From Theobroma cacao (lineage: Eukaryota > Streptophyta > Magnoliopsida > Malvales > Malvaceae): DNA of 64,000 nucleotides. The notes under the pieces are model-generated. The model was not told the origin of the DNA and made no database searches. It saw nothing but the letters and a program-made list of their open reading frames with translations. Location of the stretch: assembly GCF_000208745.1 (NCBI RefSeq), contig NC_030853.1, positions 5,824,797-5,888,796 on the forward strand, given 5' to 3'. The number at the start of each line of letters is the position of its first letter. Position 1 is the stretch's first letter. The position numbers and the translations under genes were made by a program. Positions 44,409 through 55,402 of the stretch are shown here, in pieces.

Positions 44409-45420
44409 CATAGTGATCTTCCAAGAAGTTAGAGATTTGTAAGAGACCATCCACAAGATCAAATAATAGGTAATATTTCTGAAAGAGTTAAAACTAGGAA
44501 AGCAACAAGAGAAACATGTGAATTTTTAGCATTCACATCTCAAATTGAGCCTAAAAACTTTGAAGAAGTTGAAAATGAGGAAGGTTGGATAATGGCCATG
44601 CAAGAGGAACTTGACCAATTCAAAAGAAATCATGTATGGTCACTAGTACTTAGACCTTCAAATCACCCTATTATTGGCACAAAATGGGTGTTTAGAAATA
44701 AGGTAGATGAGCAAGGAAATGTAGTTAGAAATAAAGCTAGGTTAGTAGCCCAAGATACAACCAAGAAGAAAGAATAGACTATGATGAAACTTTTGCACCG
44801 GTTGCTAGAATTGAAGCCATAAGGTTGTTGTTAGCTTTTGCATGCTTCATGAATTTCAAATTGTACCAAATGGATGTAAAAAGTGCATTTTTAAATGGAT
44901 TTATTCAAGAGGAAGTATATGTTGAACAACCACCAGGTTTTAAAGAATTTGAAAAATCAGATCATGTTTTCAAACTCCACAAAGCCTTGTATGGATTGAA
45001 ACAAGCTCCTAGAGCTTGGTATGAGAGGCTTTCAAAATTTCTGGTTGAAAAAGGTTATGCAGAGGCAGCATTGATACTACATTGTTTATTAAAAGATGTT
45101 TAAATGATTTAATTGTTGTACAAATATATGTGGATGACATTATATTTGGTGCAACTAATGAGGCTTTATGCAAGAACTTTGCTAAAGAAATGCAGGGTGA
45201 ATTTGATATGAGCATAATGGAAGAGTTGAAGTACTTTCTTGGTCTTCAAATTAAGCAAAGTAAGGAAGGAATCTTTATCAACCTAGAAAGGTACACTCAA
45301 GGTATGCTCAAAAAGTTTGATATGCTGAAGCTAAAACCAATCTCCACACCAATGAGTCCATCCACAAGACTTGATCTTGATGAAAAATGAAAGAATGTAG
45401 ATCAAAAGCTATATAGAGGT
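44409..45420 (+). pseudogene. copia-F reverse transcriptase
   Basis: Segments: WIMAMQEELDQFKRNHVWSL (44587), GTKWVFRNKVDEQGNVVRNKARLVAQ (44677), then a frameshift at about 44755, FAPVARIEAIRLLLAFA, QMDVKSAFLNGFIQEEVYVEQPPGF (44868), HKALYGLKQAPRAWYERLSKFL (44979), a second frameshift at about 45070, and VVQIYVDDIIFGATNE (YVDD at about 45128-45139). It ends GMLKKFDMLKLKPISTPM. The catalytic motif is intact but the frame is broken at least twice. Confidence 0.93.
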
Positions 45421-46065
45421 ATGATTAGTTGACTACTTTACTTAATAGCAAGTAGACCAGATATTCAGTTTAGTGTGTGTTTGTGTGCTAGATTTCAGTC
45501 ACAACCTAAAGAATCACACTTAACAGCTATTAAGAGAATTTTTAGATACCTCTTAGAAACTCAAACTCTAGGCATATGGTATTCTAGAAAATCAACTTTT
45601 AGCTTAGTTGGCTATTCGGATGTTGATTTTGCTGGCAATAAAACTGATAAAAAAAGCACTAGTGGAACATGTCAATTTATAGGTAGTATGCTAGTGTCAT
45701 GGTCCAGCAAAAAGCAAAACTCAGTGGCTTTATCTACAGCAGAAGCAGAGTATGTATCATTAGGTAGTTGCTGTGCCCCAATATTGTGGATTAAACAACA
45801 ATTAGAGGACTATGGGTTATCAATGCATAACATACCAATATACCGTGACAATACAAGTGCAATTAATATTTCAAAGAATCCTGTGCAGCACTCTAGAACA
45901 AAACACATTAAGATTAGACATCATTTTCTAAGAGACCATGTAGTAAAAAATGATGTTAAAATTGAATTTATGAATACTTTGCATCAACTAGCTGATATTT
46001 TTACTAAACTGCTGAATGAAGATAGATTTTGTGAAATTAGAAGAAATCTAGGTATGCTTAGTTAG
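45421..46065 (+). pseudogene. copia-F RNase H and pol C-terminus
   Basis: After a stop at about 45430 (GMIS-LLYLIASRPDI) an open stretch from 45475 to the TAG at 46063 carries the copia RNase H signatures: AIKRIFRYL, GYSDVDFAGNKTDKKSTSGTC, LVSWSSKKQNSVALSTAEAEY, RDNTSAINISKNPVQHSRTKHI and HQLADIFTKLL. Catalytic acidic residues are present (SDVDFAG Asp, AEAEY Glu). This is the best preserved part of the polyprotein. Confidence 0.93.
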
Positions 46066-46493
46066 CAGGAATTGTGAAAAAATCTCTAGCTCATGCACAT
46101 GAAATAGAATCCATTTGGTCTACTAAGATGAATCTTAGTCAACTAAAAATGTTCTTGTAGCATTAAATAATAAGACTCAGTCAATAAAATAAGAAAGGAA
46201 TAAAATAATATAAAAAATGTGTGTACCGGGTAATAAAGAAAGAAGAAATACTGCCTAAAGTGAATAACCAAAATTTAGAGGGAGTTTTTAAATTTTGAGC
46301 AAATAGAATAGGGCAATATTTACGGGGGAGGTGAATAGTTTTTGGGAATTAACTACTGACAACTTCTCATTTTCTCTCCCCTGAAACCCGAGCATCTGAA
46401 ATTGAAACCCATCTCTTCACATTTTCCTCTAAAATCAATTTAAACCCTTACCGTTTAGACAGAACACCAGTCAGAAAAATCCTTGATTCAAAA

Positions 46494-48426
46494 TGCGAAA
46501 AACCTCACAAAGTAGAGAAATCACTGAAAAAAAGAAAAGAAAGAGACTGTGGAAGAACGATCAGAAATAGAAGTACTGAAAAAGAAATAGAAAATTACGA
46601 CTGCTTCAGTGAAAGAGATATCAGAGAAACTGAAAGAAAATAACTAGAAAACAGAAAAGAATAAGGACAAGGAATCTTCACTTAAGAAAGGTACTGGCTC
46701 TTCTGCTTCTACGTTCAGAAATAGAATGCATGAACTAAGGTTCAGAAAAATTAAGAATGCACCTATTACTTATGGCAAATATATTGACAAGAAGAGTTTT
46801 GATGAGAATTTAGAACTTTAGAGTAGTTTATCTGACTATTTTGCTGAAATAAAACTGAAAGGATATAACACTTTTAACAATAGATCCTGTAATGCAAGTC
46901 TGACAAAGGAATTTTATTCTAGCATTGCTTTAGGAGAAAAAGAATTAGAAGATTCTGATGACTTTGTAAAAAATGGTCTGAATGTGTACTTGAATGGGAA
47001 ATAATTTGTTGTCACTATTAATGACTTAGGTAGCTTATTGAAAATCAAATGTGAAAAGGGTGAATATGAGTTCCCAGAGAAATACGATCCCTCATCATTA
47101 TGGGAAATCATCATTGGGAGGAAGGAAAAGTATTCTTCAATGAGTAATTGCGGACTGATAATCAGCCCCTAGATAAGGATTTTGCACTACTTTGAAGCAG
47201 CAAACATCTAGGGCAGAAGTGGGAGTTTAAGTTACATCAACCTTTAGGATCTTTGGCTGATGGAACATCCCTTTAATGGGGTTGCTCTGAATATAGGCAG
47301 ATTTATGATAGAAAAGATTAGAGGAGCTTGCAAACTTGATAAAGTCAACTTGCCTTATGGAAATGTCATAACATCCCTTGTATAGAAAAAGGGAGTTCGG
47401 GGCAAGAGGTACGAAATGGACATGGTGAAGACCAGAGATCAAGCCATTTACTATGGCAGCTTTGATCAAAATGGGATACAAGCTGGATGGTGAGAAATTC
47501 ACTAAAACACCCAAGGTTTCTGTAATACTAGCACCAATAGAGGGAGCATCCTCACAATTCTCTAGTGAAATGATTTTTAATCTCTTGATGAGGATAGATG
47601 GTAAACTCACTGATCAAGGAATGAGATTGCAGAAGATTGAGGAGAGGATAGCTGAACTTGAGAATGAACTGCAAAGAAAGGAGAAAGTGCCCTCAGAACT
47701 TGCTGTTGTAGACTCAGTTGAAACTCCAAGTGTTACACTAGCACAGCAAGGTGCTGAAGACTCAGCCTTGCAAGCAAAAGGGTTTTCTGCTCATGGTGCA
47801 AGTCATGGCATTCAAGCAGAAGATTCTCATCCTGGTGTGGAGCAACCAACTAAGGCACCATCTTCTGAACACTAGACCAAGGACAAATCTGATCAAGGGA
47901 CAAAAGTGATAGCTTCCAAGGATGAACATGTTTCCAAGAAACACCAGCCCTCCCCTCCTAATAGGGAGAAGATATCCATCATGAAAATCTTCCATCAAAT
48001 AGTAAGGGAAGAGCAAGCTGAGAAACAAGCTACAATGGAAACAGCCAATGCAGAAACTGGTAAAAAGAAGCTAACTAAGAAGCAAGATGCATCTGCACCA
48101 GTTTCTAAAGGAAAAGCAATATCTATCAAAGAGAAACAAAAAGTCATACAGCCTCACAAGAGAAGGAAACCACTGCAACATCACAGATGAGGAAGAAAAC
48201 TATGGCCACCAAGATAGCCTTTCTCAAGAAAAGAAAGTCTTTCAGGTTGGCAGAGAAATCTAGACCAACTTCAGTCTCTTCACTTCAGCATCCAGTCAAT
48301 GTCTCTAACAAGCCCTCACTAGAACCTTCCCCTACAAAATCATAACCTCTATGAGAACCATCTCCTTTTCCTCTAAATCCTTTTTACAACACTGAATCCT
48401 CATCCTCTAATACCTCAGATGACTAA
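46494..48426 (+). pseudogene. copia-F extra ORF, envelope-like/plant-transposon-like
   Basis: Sits between pol and the 3' LTR. From ATG 46494 the basic start MRKTSQSREITEKKKRKRL is followed, across stops and shifts, by YGKYIDKKSFDENLEL, KEFYSSIALGEKELEDSDDFVKNG, KEKCEFPEKYDPSSLW-like text, DLWLMEHPFNGVALNIGRFMIEKIRG and LPYGNVITSLV-KKGV. A coiled-coil and Glu/Lys-rich tail (47453-48190) ends ...SSSNTSDD. The middle resembles the 'putative plant transposon protein' / SIRE envelope-like domain. I saw no clear signal peptide or membrane span. Its role is unknown; the assignment rests on pattern memory. Confidence 0.6.
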
Positions 48427-49239
48427 AAACCCCTTGCTTTGATGCTGACAAAAAAGGGGAGTAGAATAGGATGGCAGGAACCAAGGAAGCAGAAAGCAGG
48501 ACCAGGGAAGTAGGAATCAGAAAATAGAAAACTAAAAAAATATTAGGGTAGAGGAACCAAAAAATAATTAAAAAAAATGTTAGGGTGGAGGAACCAGGAC
48601 TTTAGGGGATAGAAAGATAGTCTAGGGGTAGTTTCGAAACACTTTTTAAATTAACTGCTATTTGTGTCATGGTGGCACTTGAACACTCAATTTTAATTTT
48701 GTTGTTTATATGGTATTGTGAGACATGAATGCTGATATGTTTATGATGTTTGATTGTTGAAAATTGAAGTTTGCTAATATTTTGCTATCTTTGTTATTAT
48801 AACTACTAATGACAAAAATCTGTTGTTGCACTAATATTGGGATTATATGCTGTTGACTGATTTTTGTTATGACATCGTGGATAAAATGTGTTTATAAATA
48901 ATTATGGATGTTGTGTATTGTGTATTGACTGAATCATGAAAGGATTGGACAAAATCTAATGACTATATACTGTTGACAGACTCTGCTAAATTTTCTATGA
49001 AAAAAAAAACTGTCAACATTCATTGTTGTGAATCACCCTAAAATTATGCACATATGTATACTCTAAATGTACAATGTCATTTTCTATATAACAAGAATAA
49101 AATTTGCTCGAATAAAGTAAGCAAACTATGCACGCACTAAAGGAGAGCATATGCTTAGGGGGAGCAATCCTCATTTTCTGCAGAAACTGAAATAAGTAAA
49201 AAGGCACTATGATGTTAATCACGGAATGTTTTCTCATCA
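48427..49239 (+). mobile_element. copia-F 3' untranslated region
   Basis: Non-coding AT-rich stretch between the extra ORF and the 3' polypurine tract. Purine-rich AAAAAGGGGAG at about 48448-48460 looks like an additional internal polypurine tract, reported for SIRE-type elements. The minus-strand frame at 49013-49297 crosses the PPT and LTR start and is spurious. Confidence 0.5.
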
Positions 49240-49255
49240 TCAAAAATAGGGAGAT
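49240..49255 (+). other. Polypurine tract of copia-F
   Basis: AAAAATAGGGAGAT directly before the 3' LTR start TGTTGG, the usual copia arrangement for plus-strand priming. Confidence 0.8.
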
Positions 49256-50360
49256 TGTTGGCTCCATTAGTTTTTGATGATAATAAAACATTCCCATTCA
49301 TTTGTGTCTAATGCCTTTACTTGAGTGTGCAGAAAAATTAATGTATGAAATTAATAAATCAATCTTTCAAAGTGTATATCAAAAGAAAAAGGGAGATAAA
49401 AATAATAAGACATGATTGCTTAACAAAGAGGAAGCTCATTAGTTCAATAAGGAAGAATGTTGGTTGGGCAAGATTCAAAATTGGAGAAATGGTGGGTTGA
49501 AGAATGCTGAAACAGAACCAACTTAGTTGACCAAGAAATGAGCCAGTCGACTAAGTGCTTACTGCTAGAACTGCTAGAGACAGGGAGTAGAAAACAGAGA
49601 CAACTTAGTCAACTAAGATATCGGCTAGTCGACTAATAACATTCTGCTTGCAAGTTTGAAATTTGCACTAAAAGACAGAGTAACGGCTAGAACTAACTCT
49701 AAACTATCTCCAACGGCTAGAAAACTATCAAACCGCCATTAGAGATGTTTTTTCAAGTATAAAAGAGTCTTCCAACAATTAGAAACAATCTTTTTGGAAG
49801 AGAAAAAAAGATTTGAGTCATATAAGAGCTAAAAAAACAAAAAAATCTCTCTTGTACCTTGTTGCACCTAAATGCCCATTCTTTGTACTTGTATTCTGCA
49901 CTCAACCTTGTACCATTCAAATCAACTTGTGATCATAGAAACTTTCTTTTACATCTTTGATTGTATTCTTAGAGTGAGGGAGTCACTCTAAGTGGTTATT
50001 TTCAAGCTAGGTTTGCTTGAAGGTGTTAAGGTTCTAACTTAGCCTTGAAATGTTAGTTGTTGGGTTTTAGTTTAGCCCGTGAAAAACTAGTGTAAATACT
50101 TTTGGCTGAACCTACTAAAAGCCATTGTAAAGCTTGGTGAAAGCTTGTGAATTTCACCGAATCTTAGTGGATTTGTTGGGAAAATCCTTGGTTGGATAAT
50201 CAAGGTAGTGGATGTAGGTATTGGACTGAACCACTCTAAATTGTTGTGCATTGTCTACTTTGTTTTTTATTTTCTTTGTGTTGGAAATTAGTTCCTCATC
50301 TTGTCAAGAGCCGATTTGTACTATTCACCCCCCCTCTAGCACATATTATTGGGACCAATA
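49256..50360 (+). repeat. copia-F 3' LTR
   Basis: TGTTGG...CCAATA (last CA mutated to TA), 1105 bp, collinear with the 5' LTR. It is followed by the duplication GAAAG. Confidence 0.93.
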
Positions 50361-50365
50361 GAAAG

Positions 50366-50700
50366 TGGGCATGGCTTTGGCATTGAGTTGTAGCATATCT
50401 AAGTCACTTGAATCCTAATCTCTCATTTCCTTATTTATCTTAAGGGGACCATCTCTAATTATCCTTTAAGTTTCATAGTCATTTGCTTAAACAAATAATT
50501 TCATTTCATTTTTTCCAACAAGTGAAGTTCTCACCATTGAAAATAGGAGTTTTCATGATTGATTGTCCATAGCTGGAAGTTGTTGCAATAAGTCAATGTC
50601 CATAGGGGTAATGTCATCAATCTCTTCAACATTGTCTTTCGATTTACCCCCAAAGATAATATCTTATTCCTTTTTTTCTGAATCTATGCTTTGCTCCATG
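50366..50700 (-). pseudogene. copia-E gag relic, N-terminal piece
   Basis: Reverse-strand translation across small shifts gives MKTPIFNGENFTCWKNEMKLFV-AND-YETWRIIRDGPLKINKEMRD, then SDLDMLQLNAKAMPTF (50365-50560). This is the copia gag start 'PPLFNG-NF-YWK-RM-IFL-A-DYE-W--I--GP'. It joins across copia-F to YHKISLCDNAKEIWKKL at about 37715. The upstream open text (DDITPMDIDLLQQLPAMDNQS) is not the usual leader, and no primer site is seen. Confidence 0.7.
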
Positions 50701-50719
50701 ATTTTGAGCATTCACCTTG

Positions 50720-52243
50720 TTGTTGATTTCTCACGTAATTGCACGTATCATTAACAAGTAATATAGTAATGAAGTAGAGTATCGTTCCCATAAAGAATTG
50801 TTTAATTCCTACTATTAACTACTAAAATTATAACACCCTAATTTTATCCAAACAATTAAAATTAAAAAGAAAGTTTTAAATTAATAAACTAAAAACTAAA
50901 ACTAATATATTAGCAAATTTTACTTTATTAAATGTGAATGACTACCAGACCTAATATTATGGTATCCCTTAATACTTCATCTGATTATTGTCTCTCTCTC
51001 TTAACTCAGTTTAATAAATTAAATTGCTAACCTAGAGTCCTATATTATTTACAAGTCTCTGTTGAGTTTCTCATAAAAATACCTCTCCCAATTAATTTAC
51101 TATATGTCTATGCAAATTAAATTGAAGAAAGATTCATTAAGTTTGTGCCCTAATCCTGGCTACGTATGACTTATAAGTGTATGTCTACCCTATATGCAAA
51201 TCAAATCACGTAATCAACTAAGTGTATTCAATCATACGCTATTCTATTCAAGGTTTACCTAAATCTCCTTTGTCAAGGTTAAACCTAGGTTTCCAATTCA
51301 ATCTAATTGGTGATCAGACAATTAGAAGCATTAAGAACAAAATATAATAAACAACTTAAATCTATCAAACATAAGTAAAAGAGAGATAAATAATTCAAAC
51401 TATATATTGAGTTCAATCATAATCTTAGATTAGAAATTTAGTTCCCCATCAAGTCACACATTATCATCAAATAAAATATAAACATTAAAATCAAACTAAG
51501 AAAATAAAGAATAATAAAAAAGAATAAACTCAAGAATTATAATCTTGATCTTCCAAGTCTTCTTGAATCCTTCAAAATCTTCTCAGCTTCAACGACTTTG
51601 TGGCTTGACTATCAGCTTTCAATTTGGTGTTTTCTTCCCTCCTTTTTTCTCAAGTCATCTAAAAGGTTATTTTTATAGGCTTTGAAGTTAGACCAAGTTG
51701 GGTGAAGAAAGAAGTCAATTTCAGCTGGGATTTCCTTATCAAACTATGTAAGTCGTAGTTTTGCCAAATTAATTAACAAAAATCGTAATTGCTCTAGGAC
51801 TGCTACAATGTGTTAACTTCGACAAGATTTTTGACCGTCCTACATGCGGAACTGGGTGAAGTAGTAAACATAAAAGTTGTAGAACTTCCTCTTAGATTTC
51901 CAATGGATCAAGAGTTACTTCATTTGAAGCTTTGTAGAGAAAGTTATGGTCCAAATACCAAAACATATACATTGGAAGTCTGCACCTCGAAATTTCTCTC
52001 CTTCTTCCATTAAAATTTTTCTTTCATCACACCTACAAAAGCACAAATAAATCAATAGCAACCTATTTTAATCATATTAACACCAAATTAAACATAAAAT
52101 TAACCAAGATTAGATTGACTCACCTAAAATAACTAATTTAAAATAATTAAATAAAATCTACTAATTTCTATACATTACTACAAAAACCTATCCAAATTAT
52201 TATCAAAATTAAGCTCAAATAACTCTATATCATAGAGTTATCA
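50720..52243. repeat. Repeat D, copy 2
   Basis: Unclassified 1.5-kb insertion in gag-derived sequence. One end has 'tctcacgtaattgcacgtatcattaacaagtaatatag...gagtatcgttccca', the other '...ctctatatcatagagttatcac', containing the short inverted repeat ataactctatat/atagagttat. It shares a long block with the sequence at 255-560 and 1307-1420. No coding domain or duplication was established, so both limits are approximate. Confidence 0.5.
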
Positions 52244-52520
52244 CACCCTCATGGTATGTTGATTCCTTTTCTTGTTTGCTTGGTTTCAGGAAATCTTCCA
52301 CATTCATGTGATCATGAAGGGTCATTAAGAAAAAATTTGCAACTTCCTCATTTTTTCACTTTGTGACTCATCTTCATTATTCCAAGTAGCTATCATTGCT
52401 TTGTTTTTTGAATTTTTTAGATAGCTCCTCTTGACATTTGGGCATTCATATTTAGTATGTCCCAATTTCTCGCACTCATAGCAAATGATATGATCCTTGC
52501 TTGACTCTTTTTTTTTTTTG
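52244..52520 (-). pseudogene. Gag relic E': nucleocapsid knuckle piece
   Basis: Reverse-strand translation gives DHIICYECEKLGHTKYECPNVKRSYLKNSKNKAMIATWNNEDESQSEK, an intact CCHC knuckle (CX2CX4HX4C) followed by the copia gag 'KAM-ATW-D-ES' motif. VANFFLMTLHDHMNVED follows after a shift. It is the 3' part of a gag whose earlier parts lie at 55249-55397, 58180-58299 and 60681-60849. Confidence 0.8.
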
Positions 52521-53734
52521 GCTTTTGTGAGACCTTGACCTTTATAAACTCATAAAGGAAAGTATACGCGATATCCTTGATCAAGGGTAATTTCGTTATT
52601 TCCTTAGTAAGCTCATAAAAGTAAGATTTTAAACAATATTATGGCCTAAATAGGCCTAAGGCATAAATGGATGATGAAATTAAGGGCAAAATGAAAAGGA
52701 AACAAAATTTTTGGTGATTTTCACAGTAGGGGCAAAATGGTCATTTTTCACCTAGAGTTAAAATTTTAAGTTTTCATGAACCTAAGTATGTCTAGACCAT
52801 TATGGACCTTATCCCGGTGTCAAAGGAGTAAAAAGATTGCACAAAGGGTTGCATGAGAACAAGCTAACTAGTCAATGGCATTTTCATAATTTTAAGGGAA
52901 TGGATAAGTTTGGCCTATAAATATCCTTCTTCCAGCAACTTCTTCTCCCATTTTCTAGTAGCTTGTCTTCTTCTTCCTTCTTCTCTCTCACGTTTCTTTA
53001 AAACCTCCATGGAAGCTTGATATGGAGCTTGCATGATTTTCTCTCTCTAGTTCTAGTTTTCATACCTTTGTGCCCTTATGACTAGAACCCTTGTATTCTT
53101 CCACTCTCTCTCCTTAAAACCCTTGAAAAATCTTATTCCCATACTTTTTCTCACTAGTTGGGCGTTCTAAAGAAAGAAAGAAAGAATTACCCCATTTGTG
53201 TGGAAGCTATTGGAAGAGAATTCAACTATAAAGGAGCCCTAGGGTAAGTGATGAACTAAGCTTGATTTTTAGCTGTGAATAATGGCTAGTAATTGGGATT
53301 ATGAGCTGTTTTATTGTTGAGTATGTTCATTCATTTTATAGTGAACATAAATAGCCATTTAAAGTGATAATTGAAAGCTAGTTAAGAGATAGCTTTTAGG
53401 GTTTATAGTATGTGAATTAACATAATGGTGATGTTAATGTGATGGTAGGTTTCAAGGAAGCCCCATCATCGCATTTGGACAATTAGGGGAATTGGAGTCA
53501 TTTAAAGGCTCAACAATATACCGGTGAGTGGACTGCCTATCAAAATCATTTTGGGAATGTGACTATTTTGTACAAAGTGTTTGAATGATTTTATACAACT
53601 TTTCTAAAAAATGAATGCCTTGGGAACAAGCTCTTGAGAAATGGTTTATGTTATGACATGTGGTTATTATGGATTTTTATGCGGCTGCATTATGTTGATA
53701 TACATATATGTTTGAATATAGTGTTGTGTAATTA

Positions 53735-53870
53735 TATTGACTCGACTATGTGCGAGTAGGGAGTGTGCATAAGCCGAGGATGACCCGATTATGTGCGAGT
53801 AGGAAGTACGCATAACTCGGTGATGACCCAACCATGTGCGAGTAGGGAGTGCGCATGAGCTGGTAATGAT
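53735..53870. repeat. SL minisatellite (copy 6)
   Basis: Three units of about 42 bp, 'tgtgcgagtagggagtgcgcat-a-c(c/t)ggtgatgaccc', nearly identical to those of copies 4 and 7. Open frames on the minus strand at 53667-54019 are periodic translations of it. Confidence 0.9.
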
Positions 53871-54119
53871 GATGATGGGATGGTGTGTATGATGATGATG
53901 AGATGGTATGCATAATGATGATGGGTATATACGTATACATATATACATATGTAAATATGTGTGTTATATGAAATTAATGGGTAATGGTATATGGTTGTAA
54001 TGCATGTGAAACTTGACATGTTAAACCTTGAGAAATTGTTATGTGTTTCATGTTGGTTTGGACATTTCAGTAGGGTGGTTTTTCCTTGGGAAAAAGGGCA
54101 AATTTTGCGTTGGTGCCCT

Positions 54120-54470
54120 GTTTCTCGCTACAACGAAAATCATTCTCGCTATAGCGAGAAACTCTTCAGTTTTGAAGGGGTAGGCTAGCCAAAAACTCGC
54201 TGCAGCTAGGATGCATTTTCGTTGCAGCGAGAATGACACTGTAGCTTCTCACTGCAGCAAAATTCATTCTCACTGCAGCGAGAAACTTTTTGTTTCTGGG
54301 TTAGAATTTCACTGTAGCGAGAATGAATCTCGCTGCAGCAAGAAACTTTCTGTTTCTGGGTTACAATTTCGCTGCAATGAAATTCATTCTCGCTGCAGCG
54401 AGAAACCTTCTGTTTCTGGGTTACAAATTTGCTGCAGCGAGATTAAATCTCGCTGCAGCGAAAAACTTTC
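54120..54470. repeat. SL palindrome array (copy 6)
   Basis: About ten to twelve copies, in places organised as a higher-order repeat of about 60 bp ('gaaactttctgtttctgggttacaatttcgctgca...cattctcgctgcagcga'). Overlapping open frames rich in CSE or AAA repeats are artefacts. Confidence 0.88.
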
Positions 54471-55248
54471 TGTTTTGGTCTCCTATCTTGTCCAATTACT
54501 GCCCTATCTTTCACTTATTTGCTACCATATCAGAGCATGGACTTCCAACATTAAGGATTAAATGAGTTAAGTTTAAAATGAGCAGGTTTAGTGAGAAACC
54601 CTCGGCCAGTTAAGAAACCCTCGTATTTGACTTGCTTGCGTAAAATTAAAGCTTTCATTCTTCAAATGGTTCGTTATGTATGGGTTCATGATTTTCAAAT
54701 GATTAATCATTTAAGGGCTTGATGAGGGGTTTTTAATATGAATGGAACTAAATTGCATTGTTTTGAAACAAGTGCATCATGATTTTAAATTCTCCCTTGT
54801 TGTTGCTTGTTCCCTTCCTTGTTCACTCACTGGGTTTATACTCACCATTTTTAAACTTCATGTTTTCAGATAGAGAGGTAGCCGGTAACTAGGACAAGGT
54901 GTCCTCGTAGACTTGTATCCATATTTTGTTAGGTGTCTTGGCATTCAGTAGCTGTACATTCGTCTGAGTCCCTCTACTGGAAGTCGAGTATTATTTTGTT
55001 GTGTATAGACGAACCTAATGTAAATTGTTAAGATACATGTTGTAGACAATGTATACACACTTGTTTGGTATGCCAGTATGAGATGGCAATGTGTAATATT
55101 ATTTTGATTCTAAGTTATGAAATGTGACTTAGCAGTTTATGATGGAATGATAAACATGTTAGATTAATAGGCTTGCTTGGGCTTAGTGGATTACATCCAT
55201 TGGGCCCATGCGCTGATCATGGCTCGGAATTTGGGTCGTGATAGCTTT

Positions 55249-55397
55249 TTTTTTGGATCTTCTCTTAGTACATTTCTCCTCTAAAGTCTTCTACCTCTCT
55301 TACTTTGTTTATACCTCAAAATCTACTGAACCTCCTAGTGAATAGGGTTATTTCCTCATCACCCTTTTCTTTGTCTTCATCATCTTCTATGCTCTTT
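55249..55397 (-). pseudogene. Gag relic E': pre-knuckle piece
   Basis: Reverse-strand translation gives DRKSIEDDEDKEKGDEEITLFTRRFSRF, then RYKQSKRGRRL after a stop. This matches the 'DDEE-LALLTRKFKKFLRRK' segment that precedes the nucleocapsid knuckle in copia gag. It lies between SL copies 6 and 7. Confidence 0.72.
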
Positions 55398-55402
55398 CTA
55401 TC

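Larger units (their letters stand above)
37735..50360 (+). mobile_element. copia-F, structurally complete Ty1/copia (SIRE-like) element
   Basis: Two LTRs of about 1.1 kb (37735-38833, 49256-50360), a primer site, gag, protease, integrase, RT, RNase H, an extra 3' ORF, a polypurine tract and an exact 5-bp duplication GAAAG (37730-37734 and 50361-50365). Integrase lies before RT, hence Ty1/copia; the extra ORF and long LTRs suggest the SIRE/Maximus lineage. By eye the LTRs differ at several percent of positions, mostly transitions, and the coding region has many stops, so it is old. An SL copy is nested at 41088-43484. It inserted into copia-E gag. Confidence 0.93.
52526..55243 (+). mobile_element. 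SL solo LTR, copy 6
   Basis: TGTGAGACCTTGACC to GGGTCGTGATA with exact duplication GCTTT (52521-52525 and 55244-55248). TATAAATA at 52916-52923, GTAAGT donor-like site at 53244-53249, minisatellite (53735-53870), and the longest palindrome array in the window (54120-54470). Located between codons of the E' gag relic. Confidence 0.92.

Noticed and set aside
54211..54565. Cys/Ser-rich or Ala-rich repeat ORFs that look like small secreted repeat proteins
   Set aside because: They translate the palindrome array; the same DNA is open in two frames and the 'repeats' follow the DNA period.
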